38,150 nt of DNA, taken from positions 1-38,150 of the forward strand of contig JAJZVO010000040.1 in assembly GCA_021845665.1 (NCBI GenBank), in the 5' to 3' direction. Source of the DNA: Bacteroidota bacterium. GTDB taxonomy: Bacteria > Bacteroidota > Ignavibacteria > Kryptoniales > JAKASW01. The notes under the pieces are model-generated. The model was given only the letters and a program-made list of their open reading frames with translations. It did no database searches and was not told the DNA's origin. Below, one piece after another: positions 8,309 through 18,700 of this stretch; within the stretch, counting starts at the first letter, position 1; each line of letters starts with the position of its first letter. The position numbers and the translations under genes are program-made.

Positions 8309-8521
8309 TCACTTCAGATTGAAGAACGCCACGAAGTAAAGGAGGACGATTGCTACGCCGATGCCGTACATCACTACTGAAACCCTCTCTCTCGTAGTAG
8401 CCGTCCTCCAGTCTTTAACGGGCGGAAGGATAAAAGGGGCTGCAACAACTATCACAAGGAGGATCGCGATCAGCGGCGGCACGCCAAGATCGGAATACCA
8501 TCTCACAAGCTGGTTAATCAT
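8309..8521 (-). CDS. Small membrane protein, function unknown (70 aa)
   Basis: The 70 residues form two hydrophobic segments (about 14-34 and 48-67) joined by a charged loop, PPVKDWRTATTRERVS, giving a helical hairpin in the inner membrane. I do not recognise the family. The nearest Shine-Dalgarno-like sequence, CAGGAG, is about 14 nt upstream, longer than usual. It converges with the dehydrogenase gene (45 nt between stops), with serA divergent on the other side. The amino-acid pattern (hydrophobic blocks, RER and KDW at the loop) is convincingly protein-like, but conservation is needed to be certain. Confidence 0.6.
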   Translation of the reverse strand: MINQLVRWYSDLGVPPLIAILLVIVVAAPFILPPVKDWRTATTRERVSVVMYGIGVAIVLLYFVAFFNLK

Positions 8522-8862
8522 TATCTAACACACAACTCCTGGAGCGGCATTGTGCCGACACCTACGGCAGGCTTTCTTTTCACAGCATGGAATCCTGCGT
8601 ATAGGGCTCGCCTCGATATTCTGTCCTTTTCATTCTTAAGATAAATTCATAAAAACTCATCCCAATCTCAAGTAGTCGCGGCACCATTCATATATTATGG
8701 TACGGCGAACGGACACGGAGAGGATCGATGGAGCCGGGAGCGATAGAAACCGACATTCGATCGGCCCGAACCGGCCAGGACTTCATGGATCATTCACAGT
8801 AGATGTTCAGTTCTGCCGGAATTCCCAAGGGCGCTCTACGGGGTTTCATCGAAGGCGGCTTT
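8522..8862 (+). other. Intergenic region between the small membrane protein and serA
   Basis: About 340 nt contain no protein-like frame or RNA that I recognise. A short TGCCG/CGGCA stem (8553-8569) followed by CTTTCTTTT could terminate plus-strand transcription, but it is weak. The serA promoter begins at 8863. Confidence 0.4.
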
Positions 8863-8894
8863 ATTGTTATTAATTCTCACTTCCGCTAAATTTC
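8863..8894 (+). promoter_or_regulatory. Promoter of serA (ATTG-N20-TAAATTTC)
   Basis: ATTG (8863-8866), exactly 20 nt, then TAAATTTC (8887-8894), a 7/8 match to TAnnTTTG. It has the same geometry as the two tRNA promoters. It predicts a start near 8900 and a 5' leader of about 90 nt before ATG 8993. Confidence 0.5.
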
Positions 8895-8992
8895 GCTGCA
8901 TTTTTGTATCGTTATTCAGCACTTAGACGATGGTGGATCCCAAAAGGAACACCGGTAGTTCTTTAATCGCCCAACACCGAAAGGAACCCGAT

Positions 8993-10189
8993 ATGAAAGT
9001 ACTGATAGCCGACAAGCTGTCGGACAAAACCGTCTCGGCTCTCACGGCTCTGGGAATGGAGGTCACCGTAAACTCTGACTTATCTGCCGACGACCTGCCC
9101 GGTTCAGTTCATGATACAGATATACTTGTCGTTCGCTCCACAAAAGTCACTTCCAAAACGATCGAGTCTGCGAAGAGACTATCCCTGATTATCCGGGCAG
9201 GTGCCGGTGTGAATACAATCGACCTCGCGTCGGCCAACACGCGCGGTATATACGTGTCCAATTGTCCGGGAAAAAACACGGAAGCGGTAGCAGAGCTGGC
9301 TCTCGGGTTGCTGATCGCCGCCGACAGACAAATCGCAAATGCGACGTACGCCTTGAGAGATGGCGTCTGGAAGAAGAAGGCATACGGCAAGTCGCGCGGC
9401 TTAAAGGAACGAACGCTTGGAATCATCGGATTCGGCGCCATAGGTAAGGCAGTCGCTTCGCGCGCGATGGCTATGGAAATGAATGTCATCGGATGGTCGA
9501 AAAGTCTGAGCAAAGAAATTGCAGAAGCATATGGTATCGGATTTGCGCCGGACCTACTGTCGCTGGCAAAACAATCGGATGCGGTCAGCGTGCACGTCGC
9601 CTACAAGCCGGAGACAAATCATCTCATCGGCAGAGACTTTTTCGACGCAATGAAGAGTGGTGGTATCTTCGTGAACACATCGCGGGGCGAGGTTGTGGAC
9701 ACCACTGCCCTGATTGAAGCGATTAGATCTAAGAGTCTGCGTGTCGGTCTCGATGTGTTCGAAGGTGAACCCGCAGGTGGAGAGGCCGCATTTGCCGATA
9801 AAGAGCTGGCGAATCTCGTGACTGCAACTCCGCACATCGGCGCGTCGACCGATCAGGCATCGGAAGCTATAGCCGATGAGGTAGTGAACATAGTCAAATC
9901 CTACCTGGCAACAGGCGTGCCTTTGAACACCGTGAACATCCGGACACGCTCATCTGCCACTCAATCGCTGGTTGTACGGCACTACAACCGTGTAGGCGTG
10001 CTGGCGGGAGTGCTCGACAAACTGAAACGCGCCGGTGTTAACGTGGAGGAGATGACAAACATAATTTTTGAGGCGTCGAAAGCTGCATGCTGCACACTTC
10101 TAATCGATGCGGCTCCCCCGAAAGAAATCCTGAGTGAAATGTCGAAGGATGAAAATATAATCGAGGTAGCCCTGAAACCTCTGGCCTAA
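8993..10189 (+). CDS. serA: D-3-phosphoglycerate dehydrogenase
   Basis: The 398 residues match the short SerA form. The substrate and nucleotide domains carry VRSTKVTSKTI, RAGAGVNTIDL, NCPGKNTEAVAELALGLL, the Rossmann motif LGIIGFGAIGKAVA, the arginine in VNTSRGEVVD, DVFEGEP, and the catalytic histidine in TPHIGASTDQA. A C-terminal ACT-type regulatory region (about 320-398, with VVRHYNRVGVLAGVLDKLK) follows. The enzyme oxidises 3-phosphoglycerate to 3-phosphohydroxypyruvate, the first committed step of serine synthesis, and the ACT domain usually senses serine. ATG 8993 is chosen because AAGGAA lies 6 nt upstream. No serC or serB gene is adjacent; the gene appears to be monocistronic under its own promoter. 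Confidence 0.92.
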   Translation: MKVLIADKLSDKTVSALTALGMEVTVNSDLSADDLPGSVHDTDILVVRSTKVTSKTIESAKRLSLIIRAGAGVNTIDLASANTRGIYVSNCPGKNTEAVAELALGLLIAADRQIANATYALRDGVWKKKAYGKSRGLKERTLGIIGFGAIGKAVASRAMAMEMNVIGWSKSLSKEIAEAYGIGFAPDLLSLAKQSDAVSVHVAYKPETNHLIGRDFFDAMKSGGIFVNTSRGEVVDTTALIEAIRSKSLRVGLDVFEGEPAGGEAAFADKELANLVTATPHIGASTDQASEAIADEVVNIVKSYLATGVPLNTVNIRTRSSATQSLVVRHYNRVGVLAGVLDKLKRAGVNVEEMTNIIFEASKAACCTLLIDAAPPKEILSEMSKDENIIEVALKPLA

Positions 10190-10317
10190 CGAAAGCGGCG
10201 TAGATCAGCTGGCGTTTTCCCCTTATATATAATCGCAGGAGAGTCACTTGGACAGAGGAACATTTGCCCTTCTGAGCGATGCGTCTAATATCTATCACTT
10301 GGGAAATTAGCGCGCCA

Positions 10318-10548
10318 TTAAAAAGCGGCACCCGCCATAATCGACCACACACCATTTTTGCCGCCGCCGTCCGGCAACGCTGCTGCAAACTCATTCCTGA
10401 ACGGCGAATTAGTCGCGGACGTATGTCTCAACTCGACCCCCAGGCCCATAGGCCCAAGGTCGATATTAGGTCCGCCACCGACAGTAATATTGAAAAGGGA
10501 TTAAGTCGTTGCCCCAATTCCTACAACGCCGATAGGAACGGCTAAAAT
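10318..10548 (-). pseudogene. Remnant of an outer-membrane beta-barrel protein gene (3' end)
   Basis: The minus strand reads downstream from about 10548 as AVPIGVVGIGATT, an in-frame TAA (10503-10501), then about 60 codons including LFNITVGGGPNIDLGPMG, LGVELRHTSATNSPFRNEF and GVWSIMAGAAF before TAA at 10320-10318. Alternating polar and hydrophobic residues, glycine-rich turns and a terminal phenylalanine are typical of the last strands of an outer-membrane barrel. There is no start, an internal stop, and the upstream end runs into a terminator hairpin, so this is a decayed fragment. The specific family is not identifiable. Confidence 0.45.
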
Positions 10549-10549
10549 G

Positions 10550-10577
10550 AAAAAGGGCGTCTTGCAACGCCCCCTTT
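10550..10577 (-). terminator. Rho-independent terminator of the nifJ operon
   Basis: On the minus strand a GGGCGT/ACGCCC stem, extended by flanking A-T pairs, encloses a 6-nt loop and is followed by TTTTTC. It lies 17 nt after the stop of the dihydroorotate-dehydrogenase-like gene. Confidence 0.75.
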
Positions 10578-10593
10578 CGGTAGTGAAGAGGAG

Positions 10594-11592
10594 TCAAACC
10601 AATAGTTTATAACTGTTCAGCGCCTTCACATAGTTGGCACGTTCGAACGCAGCCGGGTCGGCCACGGATTTCTGACTCATACTTCCCTTCATCTGCTCGA
10701 TCGACTCATACTCGTGCTCTTCCATCCACTTTGAAAGATCGGCGAGAACGGTCTTGATGTGTTTAGGGCCGTGCTGTAAGAGTGCCGAGCACAACATGGT
10801 CACATCGGCGCCTGCCATCACGAGTTTCAACACGTCTTCAGCGGTGTGTACTCCGCTCGTCGCCGCAAGGCTCGCCTTCAGCTTGCCGTGCAGGATCGCG
10901 ATCCACCGCATCGGCAGCCTGATTGCAGACGAGTCGCTCATCGTAACATTGGGAACCACTTCCAGTTCGTTCAAATTTATATCAGGCTGATAAAAACGGT
11001 TGAACATAACGAGGCCGTTTGCGCCGGCGCCGACGGCACGCTGCGCGAAGTTTGCCAGCGACCCAAAGTAGGGGCTCAGCTTCACTGCGAGCGGGATGCT
11101 TACCGAATCCCTGACGGCCGAAATCACGTTAATGTATCTTCCCTCGACATCGTACGAGGTCAGATGAGGATCGGTCGGAATGTAATAGACATTGAGCTCC
11201 ATCGCATCGGCTCCGGCCTCTTCGAAATGCCTGGCGTACTTAATCCAGCCGCCCGACGTTATTCCGTTGAGACTCGGTATCACGGGGATGCTCAGCGATT
11301 CCTTCGCCTTTCTCAGGAGTTCTATGTACGAATCCGGCTCCAAGTTGTATTCTTCGGCCTTCGGAAAATAGCTAAGCGCTTCGGCAAAGCTTTCTGTGCC
11401 ATAATGAAGATAGTGGTCGAGTTCCTCGCTCTCATGGGCGATCTCCTCTTCAAACAGCGAGTACATTACGATGGCCGAAGCTCCCGCATCCTCAAGCCTC
11501 TTCATATTGTCAAGGCTCCTGGAGAGCGGGCTGGCCGAGGGGACGATCGGATTCTTCAGCTCTATACCGAGATATTTGGTTTTGAGATTCAT
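10594..11592 (-). CDS. Dihydroorotate dehydrogenase-like (DHOD-like) flavoprotein
   Basis: This 332-residue TIM-barrel flavoprotein resembles class-1 dihydroorotate dehydrogenase. It begins [20 protein letters not shown] and carries [44 protein letters not shown] and an FMN-phosphate region around [18 protein letters not shown]. Members next to pyruvate:ferredoxin oxidoreductase are usually annotated dihydroorotate dehydrogenase-like. They may use ferredoxin or NAD rather than fumarate, and it is not certain that they make orotate. No other pyrimidine genes are here. ATG 11592 is preferred because the domain begins there and a TTG 14 codons upstream overlaps the nifJ stop; no strong ribosome site is visible. 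The gap to nifJ is 38 nt, so the two are co-transcribed. Confidence 0.85.
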   Translation of the reverse strand: MNLKTKYLGIELKNPIVPSASPLSRSLDNMKRLEDAGASAIVMYSLFEEEIAHESEELDHYLHYGTESFAEALSYFPKAEEYNLEPDSYIELLRKAKESLSIPVIPSLNGITSGGWIKYARHFEEAGADAMELNVYYIPTDPHLTSYDVEGRYINVISAVRDSVSIPLAVKLSPYFGSLANFAQRAVGAGANGLVMFNRFYQPDINLNELEVVPNVTMSDSSAIRLPMRWIAILHGKLKASLAATSGVHTAEDVLKLVMAGADVTMLCSALLQHGPKHIKTVLADLSKWMEEHEYESIEQMKGSMSQKSVADPAAFERANYVKALNSYKLLV

Positions 11593-11630
11593 GTCATCAC
11601 TTTCGTTTTCGTTCGTTGCAGACTTCCGAT

Positions 11631-14600
11631 TCAATTCATTGCCGGGGCGGCAGCAGGTTTGCCGTCACCGTCAGACTTTGAAGCTTCGAATTCCTTCGAA
11701 AGCTGTTCGTACATCTTCCATCTCTGGGCGATGTCATCCTGGGCGAGCTCCATAAGGAATTTCACCCTGTCGGGGTGAGTCTTCTTCAGCATATTGAACC
11801 GCGTCTCGAGGGATGTGAAGTCTCCCACCGATCCCTTCGGCGCCTTGGAATCGAGCTTGAACGGGTTCTTCCCATCATTAGCCTGTCTTGGATCAAACCT
11901 GAATAGAGGCCAGTAGCCCGTATCGACAGCCACTTTCTGATGCTGAGCCCCGAGGGACATATCGATGCCGTGTTCGATGCAATGGGAATAAGCGATTATG
12001 ATTGAGGGCCCGTCATACGATTCAGCTTCGAGGAAGGCGCGGACAGTTTGTGCGTCGTTGGCTCCCATTGCCACGCGTGCCACATAGACGTTGCCGTACA
12101 TCAGGGCCATCAGGGAGAGGTCCTTCTTCCTCATCGGCTTCCCGGCAGCGGCGAACTTAGCAACTGCCGCACGCGGAGTAGATTTCGACATCTGGCCACC
12201 GGTGTTAGAATAGACTTCCGTGTCGAGGACGAGAATATTTACATTCTTACCGGAAGCGAGCACGTGGTCGAGTCCGCCGTAGCCTATGTCGTAGGCCCAA
12301 CCGTCTCCACCGACTATCCAGACGCTTCGTTTCACAAGATTATCCGCGACATTCAGAAGCCTTTTGGCTTCGGGCAGGCTCATGGAAGCGAGTTTTGACT
12401 TCAGCTGCTTCACTCTGTCCCGCTGTTCATATATACCTGCTTCACCTGCCTGGTCGGATTCAAGGAGCTCTTTTGCCAACTGGTCGCCGATCTGAGAGGA
12501 AAGCTTCCGAACGAGTTCCTTTGCAATCTCGGTCTGCTTGTCGATGGCCAGTCTCATACCGAAGCCGAACTCGGCGTTATCCTCGAAGAGCGAGTTGGAC
12601 CAGGCTGGTCCGCGGCCGTCTTTGTTAACAGTGTAAGGAGTCGTCGGGAGATTTCCGCCGTAGATCGAAGAGCAGCCGGTTGCGTTGGCGATCATGGTAC
12701 GATCGCCGAAGAGTTGAGTTACGAGCTTGACGTAAGGGGTCTCTCCGCAGCCGGAGCACGCGCCGGAGTATTCGAAGAGCGGCTGCAGGAACTGAGAGTC
12801 TTTTACGTTGTCCAGTCGAATAGTTCTGCGATCAACCTCGGGGATGTTGAGGAAGAATTCGTAATTGATCTTCTCCGCTTCTCTCAGAGGGGGCTGGGGC
12901 TTCATGTTGATAGCCTTCACCTTAGCTTCCTTCTTGCTCTTCGCGGGACAGAACTCGACGCAGAGTCCGCAGCCGGTGCAATCTTCGGGTGCAACCTGCA
13001 GTGAATACTTCATCCCTTTATGCTCAGGGCTCTTGAAGTCGACTGCCTTGAAAGTGGGCGGCGCCCCGGCCATGTCGGCGGAATCGAACACTTTCACGCG
13101 AATGCTCGCATGCGGGCATATCACGATGCACTTATTGCACTGGATGCAGATATCCGGCTCCCACACGGGAATTTCGAGAGCGATGTTGCGTTTCTCCCAC
13201 TGTGCCGTTGCGGTCGGGAAAGTGCCGTCCAGCGGCATGGCGCTCACGGGAAGTGTGTCTCCCTTACCTTCGATCATGCGGGCCGTTACTCTCTTCACGT
13301 ACTCGGGGGCACGGTCGGACACGATAGGAGGCATCTCGATAGTGCTCGACACCCTTTCGGGGACTTTCACTTCAAACAGATTCGCGAGAGTCTGGTCGAC
13401 GGCCTGGAAATTCTGCTGGACTACCTGATCTCCTTTACGGCCGTAAGTTTTCTTGATCGACTTTTTGATCTGTTCGATCGCCTGCTCGCGCGTAAGGACG
13501 CCGGATATGGCGAAGAAACAGGTCTGCATTATCGTATTGATCCTGCTTCCCATATTCGTCTGACGGGCCACTTTGTACGCGTCGATGACGTAGAACTTGA
13601 GATGCTTCTCCACGATCTGTTTTTGAATCAGCCTGGGGAGCTTGTCCCAGACCTTGTCCGGCCCGTAAATACTGTTAAGGAGAAACACGCTTCCCGGTGC
13701 GGCCTTCTCCAGCACATCGAACTTTTCGACGAAAAACCACTGGTGGCAGGCGACGAAGTTCGCCTGGTTGATAAGATACGTCGAGTGAATGGGTTTAGGC
13801 CCGAACCGGAGGTGAGACACAGTCTGCGATCCTGATTTCTTGGAGTCGTAGACGAAATAGCCCTGGGCGTAGAAGTCTGTCTCGCCGCCGATGATCTTGA
13901 TGGAGTTCTTGTTAGCGCCGACAGTTCCGTCAGCTCCGAGGCCATAGAACATCGCGCGGACGACTTCCGGCGGCTCGATATCGAAGGATGGATCATAGTC
14001 GAGGCTCGTATTGGTCACGTCGTCCACAATGCCGACGGTAAAATGGTTTTTCGGTTTGTCTTTCTTCATTTCCTCGAAGACCGCCTTCACCATCGCGGGA
14101 GTAAATTCTTTAGAAGAGAGGCCGTACCTTCCGCCAATTATCCGTGGTTCTGCGTGAAGAGGGAAACTACCGGACGCTTTGGCTTCGGCAATTGCCGTGA
14201 CGACATCCGAGTAAAGCGGCTCGCCCGTCGCGCCGGGTTCCTTCGTGCGGTCTAGGACCGCAATGTTCTTCGTCGTTTTCGGAAGCGATCCGATAAACGC
14301 TTCGATAGAGAAAGGCCTGAAGAGCCTGACCTTTACGACTCCGACCTTCTCGCCTTTCGAGGAGAGATACTCGACAGTCTCGTGAACGGCTTCGGCACCC
14401 GATCCCATGACTATTATTACACGCTCGGCGTCGGGAGAGCCGACATACTGGTACAATTTGTACTCGCGGCCGGTCACTTTAGCGAACTTGTCCATGGCGG
14501 ACTGCACGATCGCGGGGCAAGCCTCGTAAAATTTGTTTACAGTCTCACGCGCCTGGAAGAACACATCGGGATTCTGCGCCGAGCCGCGGAGCACAGGATG

Positions 14601-15278
14601 ATCAGGAGAAAGCGCGCGCTGACGATGCTGGTCGATAAGGTCATCGGTAATGAGGGCACGCATCTGTTCGTCGGAGAGTTGCTGAATTTTCAATACCTCA
14701 TGAGAAGTCCTGAAGCCGTCGAAGAAATGAAGGAACGGAACACGCGCTTCGAGAGTGGCGGCCTGCGCAATCAGCGCGAAGTCGTTCACTTCCTGCACCG
14801 AGTTAGAAGCAAGCATCGCGAAACCAGTCGGTCTCGCGGCCATCACGTCGCTATGATCCCCAAAGATGGAAAGCGCGTGCGCTGCAACTGATCGGGCCGC
14901 GATATGAAAGACCGTAGATGTAAGTTCCCCTGCAATCTTGAACATATTCGGAATCATCAGCAACAGCCCCTGAGAAGCAGTGAAGGTGGTCGTCAGCGCA
15001 CCTGCCTGCAATGCACCATGCACAGCACCGGATGCTCCACCCTCGCTCTGGAGTTCGGCTACGAGCGGGATTGATCCCCACAGGTTCGGCCTGTTCTGGG
15101 CGGACCATTCGTCCGACCATTCGCCCATCGGCGACGAAGGCGTAATCGGGTAGATTGCAATGACTTCGTTCAGCTTATGCGCGACATAGGCAGCTGCCTC
15201 GTTTCCGTCGATCGTCGCGATTTTTACAGATGAGTCCGATTCCTTTTGGGAGTTATCGGATGTATTCTCTTCAGCCAT
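11631..15278 (-). CDS. nifJ: Pyruvate:ferredoxin (flavodoxin) oxidoreductase, single-chain
   Basis: The 1215-residue fused enzyme converts pyruvate and CoA to acetyl-CoA and CO2 with reduction of ferredoxin. Domain order is complete. The pyruvate-binding domain I contains [17 protein letters not shown] (about 42-58). Domain II is near 260-410 and the gamma-type domain near 420-640. The 2[4Fe-4S] ferredoxin domain has [12 protein letters not shown] (about 711-721) and [12 protein letters not shown] (about 767-778). A third cluster cysteine pair, CSGCGETPY (about 841), is followed by the thiamine-diphosphate domain with [17 protein letters not shown] and [19 protein letters not shown] 15278 is chosen because GAAGGA lies 6 nt upstream. 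The first 18 residues and the last 15 are charged or Ala/Pro-rich tails. Its presence implies ferredoxin-dependent, anaerobic-type pyruvate metabolism. Confidence 0.96.
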   Translation of the reverse strand: MAEENTSDNSQKESDSSVKIATIDGNEAAAYVAHKLNEVIAIYPITPSSPMGEWSDEWSAQNRPNLWGSIPLVAELQSEGGASGAVHGALQAGALTTTFTASQGLLLMIPNMFKIAGELTSTVFHIAARSVAAHALSIFGDHSDVMAARPTGFAMLASNSVQEVNDFALIAQAATLEARVPFLHFFDGFRTSHEVLKIQQLSDEQMRALITDDLIDQHRQRALSPDHPVLRGSAQNPDVFFQARETVNKFYEACPAIVQSAMDKFAKVTGREYKLYQYVGSPDAERVIIVMGSGAEAVHETVEYLSSKGEKVGVVKVRLFRPFSIEAFIGSLPKTTKNIAVLDRTKEPGATGEPLYSDVVTAIAEAKASGSFPLHAEPRIIGGRYGLSSKEFTPAMVKAVFEEMKKDKPKNHFTVGIVDDVTNTSLDYDPSFDIEPPEVVRAMFYGLGADGTVGANKNSIKIIGGETDFYAQGYFVYDSKKSGSQTVSHLRFGPKPIHSTYLINQANFVACHQWFFVEKFDVLEKAAPGSVFLLNSIYGPDKVWDKLPRLIQKQIVEKHLKFYVIDAYKVARQTNMGSRINTIMQTCFFAISGVLTREQAIEQIKKSIKKTYGRKGDQVVQQNFQAVDQTLANLFEVKVPERVSSTIEMPPIVSDRAPEYVKRVTARMIEGKGDTLPVSAMPLDGTFPTATAQWEKRNIALEIPVWEPDICIQCNKCIVICPHASIRVKVFDSADMAGAPPTFKAVDFKSPEHKGMKYSLQVAPEDCTGCGLCVEFCPAKSKKEAKVKAINMKPQPPLREAEKINYEFFLNIPEVDRRTIRLDNVKDSQFLQPLFEYSGACSGCGETPYVKLVTQLFGDRTMIANATGCSSIYGGNLPTTPYTVNKDGRGPAWSNSLFEDNAEFGFGMRLAIDKQTEIAKELVRKLSSQIGDQLAKELLESDQAGEAGIYEQRDRVKQLKSKLASMSLPEAKRLLNVADNLVKRSVWIVGGDGWAYDIGYGGLDHVLASGKNVNILVLDTEVYSNTGGQMSKSTPRAAVAKFAAAGKPMRKKDLSLMALMYGNVYVARVAMGANDAQTVRAFLEAESYDGPSIIIAYSHCIEHGIDMSLGAQHQKVAVDTGYWPLFRFDPRQANDGKNPFKLDSKAPKGSVGDFTSLETRFNMLKKTHPDRVKFLMELAQDDIAQRWKMYEQLSKEFEASKSDGDGKPAAAPAMN

Positions 15279-15305
15279 TTCTGTTCCTTCTTTTTCAAAG
15301 TGCAA

Positions 15306-15688
15306 AGTGTTTTCTAAACTGGACGTTCAGAATTTCTGCAATAACGGTGCCGGAAGAGGCGCTTCGTTAATCTTTGTGGTTCAAAGACTTACGACGAACG
15401 GACAATGGGGGAATGCCGTTTCGGGTGGTATTCTGCCCCAGCTGCATGAGGAAATCGCCAGCTATAATTTAGCGGTTCTCGACTGTTGAGACAGGATAAT
15501 TGGATTGACGAAAGCCGAAAAGGCTGGAGACTAATCGAGCAGGCAGGCACTCCTTACAGATCTTTGCACACCGCGCACACTGGAGAGAAAGAATTGCTGC
15601 GGATGCAATTCAAGATTGGATACGTGACGATCTGAGGTTGTCCGAGCGAACCTCGATCTATTCCGCTTCCCATGATGCGACAAAAGAG
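15306..15688 (-). other. Intergenic region upstream of nifJ
   Basis: About 380 nt separate nifJ from the terminator behind the TonB-dependent receptor gene. No protein-like frame is seen. A CCTG-N20-TAAATTAT pair (15495-15464, minus) is the best promoter candidate for nifJ, but its upstream element is poor. Confidence 0.3.
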
Positions 15689-15717
15689 AAGACGTCCCGC
15701 TGGTTGCGGGACGTCTT
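15689..15717 (-). terminator. Strong hairpin terminator behind the TonB-dependent receptor gene
   Basis: A perfect 12-bp stem, AAGACGTCCCGC (15689-15700) with GCGGGACGTCTT (15706-15717), encloses a 5-nt loop. On the minus strand it is followed by CTCTTTTG, on the plus strand by a purine-rich sequence, so it best fits termination of the receptor transcript. Confidence 0.75.
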
Positions 15718-15737
15718 GAAGAAGAAAGCTGAGACAG

Positions 15738-15765
15738 CCTTGTCAGGATTAAGAAACTGACAGGG
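15738..15765 (-). other. Second stem-loop just after the TonB receptor stop
   Basis: CCTTGTCAG (15738-15746) pairs with CTGACAGGG (15757-15765), 9 bp with one G-T pair and a 10-nt loop. It lacks a T-tract and may protect the mRNA 3' end or assist the stronger hairpin 20 nt downstream. Confidence 0.45.
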
Positions 15766-15780
15766 TTAGGGTTGACGGTT

Positions 15781-18700
15781 TTAGAAGTTATATCTTGCGC
15801 CGAGTTGCATCTGCCATCGGGAGTAGAACGGATCCGGGGACCAAGGGTGCCCGCTGCTCGGCAACGCGAGCGCGAAGGTCGGCTGGCCTGCCGCGTTCAT
15901 TCCTTCATAGTTCAGCAATCCATACGTACCGTATTCAACCGTCTCAACATATCCCCAATTGTGGTTCAGGAGATTGAGGACGTTGAGGATGTCGAGCGTG
16001 AATTCGAGATTCTGACCAGCAACAGTTGGTATGTCCTCTGCAAGCCGCAGATTCAGCTGGCCGTCCCATGGAGATCTCCCGGCGTTTCGCGGAAAGATCT
16101 GGCCTTTATACTTGCTTAGGTAAGTATCACTGTTGATGTAATTGGCCAACTCGGTGTAAGCAGAGGCGGGTGCGGCAACCCAAGAACCACTCTGTTTAAC
16201 GACAAGGTTAATGTCACCACCAGGAGTAGAATTCTTTGGCACATAAAGGAGGTCGTTGGCATTGGAGCCGTCCCCGTTGACGTCACCATTGTAGATATAG
16301 GAGAACGGCGGACCAGATTCACCGGTGTAGAACAGCGACAGGGTTGTTGCAAACCCGTGAGCGTACTCCACCTCTTCGGAAATCGACGCGACGACCCTGT
16401 TGGGGACTGAGAAATCGGAGACAGCAAGCGGCGGGTTGTTGGGATTCCCCGGGATCGGATTGTACCTCCATTGTGAATAAGCCTGACTCGATGTGACCGC
16501 GTTCTGATCGTAAGATTGGCTGTAAGTATACGACAAGTCGAGGAACATCTCGTCGTTGATCATCTTGTTGCCGAGGATCTGGAATATTCCTTCGCCAAAC
16601 TGCCTGTGGAGCGAAGCAGTAAGATCGTATTCGTAAGGCCTGTTTGTGTTTGTCATATACATGACATCGGTGTAGTTCTTGCTGACCAGATTATAATTCC
16701 AGCCGGGATTATAAGTACCGGCTTTGGGAGTCCCATAGAGCGGCCTGCCACCAAGTCCCACGTAAGTATCAGGCGCGGCGTTGGGAACAATGTTTATGTT
16801 CTGGTACATGACATCGTTGAGCGACTGGCTGAACAGTCCTTCAAGAGTACCCACAAATCCATACGGGAGCGCGTGATCGACAGCAAGGTCGACTCTGAGA
16901 ACCTGGGGCATCCTGAAGTTCGGAGAGGTCATATCGATCTCGGTTGTTGTTATAGGCACGAGTGCACCGCCTGCGACAGGCTGATCAAGCGGATTCGGAT
17001 TGAAGAAACCGCCCGGGAGACCATAGACGCTCAGGCGATTGACGTCAACTCCGGTATTGCTGTATTGATTTGAAATCCAGACGTAAGGCACGCGTCCGGT
17101 AAATACGCCGGCGCCGCCACGGACCACCCACTGCCTGTCGCCATTGATGTCCCAGTTCAACCCGATACGGGGAGAGAAAAGGAACTCGGGTTTCGGAGTC
17201 TGATCCGTCCGCAGACCCATGAACGCGAATGTGGAATCGAAAGTCGGATTGTTGTACGGCTGTGTCGGGAAAGTCGGAACGTCTAGCCTTAAACCGTAAG
17301 TGACTTTCAAATTCTGAATGAGGCTCCATTCGTCCTGAGCGTAGAGGCCATACTGAATCGCACTCCAGTTTGCCATCGGCTGCTGAACGCCCGCGATGTT
17401 TGAGTAGTCGTGCTTGAAATTGTATGGCTGTCCAGCCTCCAGACTCGCGAGACTGTTGAACTGGTAGTAGCCGTAGTAGTCGGGGAGAAACAGGTTGTTG
17501 AATGTGAAAGACTCGTCGTGTGTTCCGAACGTAAGTAGATGCCTGCCGAGTGAAAGAGACAGGTTATCCGTGAGCTCCCAGATGTACTGGTACGTATGGT
17601 TGGCACCCGAGTATTGCTCGCTCCCTGCTACGATGGTTCCCGTCGAAAATCCGGCCGGGTGGTACAGCTCAATCATCGGCATAAGCGGATTCGGCACGAC
17701 GCGATGATCGATTATCGAAGTATAGTTCAGGATTGCTTCGTTAGAGAGATTGGAACCGAACGCGCTGTTGAGCTGCGCGACGATTGAATTCGTCTTGTCG
17801 TTGAATGTGTAAGCCGCGGAGGAGAGGTAAAGAGTATTTGAGCTCCTCGTGATTACATCCTGATTAGCGTTCACAAAGTTATATCTCAGGCTGAGCTTCT
17901 CCGTTTCGGACATATTGTAATCCACTCTCGCGAACACTTTGTTCGACGGAGTGAGCGCTGTATAGGTATTGGCCGTGCCTGGATTAAGACCGTATTTCTG
18001 CTCCAATATGTTCGTGAACTGTTGGATTACAGAATCCGGCGCGCCAGAGATATCCTGATAGGGCTGGCGCTCCCTGTCGATTTCGCCGTTGACGAAGAAG
18101 AAGAGCTTGTTCCTTATGATCGGACCGCCGAGACGGAAGCCTGTCTGAACGTTGCTGAACTTCGGGTAAGGTGTACGGGCCGCATTGGGGCTGAGTCCGA
18201 CAAAGTTCTGATTCTGTCCGAAGAAGTAGATGGATCCGTCGAATCGGTTGGTCCCACTTCTGGTAATGGCGTTGACTTCACCTCCTGTGAAGCCTCCCTG
18301 GCGCACATCGAAAGGCGCAAGCGAGACCTGAAACGTCTGAATGGCATCCAGGCTTATCGGCGTGGTGCCGGCCTGGCCGCCTGGCGTCCCGCTGGATGGA
18401 AGACCAAACAGATCATTGTAGTTCGCACCGTCGATCTGGATGTTGTTATACTTGTTGTTCCTGCCCAACGCGGAGTTGCCCACGAAATCAGGAGAGAGGG
18501 CCTCGAAATCCTGGAAGCTCCTTGTGATAGTGGGAAAGCTCTCAATGAATTTCCTCGATACGGTTGTCGCCGCTCCGGTCCGGTTCGTGTTTGAAAGCCC
18601 GGGCGCGTTTGCTATGACTTCCACTCCACCAACGCTGACTGCCTGCTGGGTGAGTTTGAAATTCAATTCGAGGTTCTGACCGATTTCCAGGAATACGTTC

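Noticed and set aside
10846-11778. A 310-codon plus-strand frame across the dihydroorotate-dehydrogenase-like gene
   Set aside because: The minus strand encodes a clearly recognisable TIM-barrel enzyme over the same bases; the plus frame has no domain.
15464-15495. CCTG-N20-TAAATTAT as the nifJ promoter
   Set aside because: The upstream element matches only loosely and would leave a leader of about 180 nt; kept only as a note.
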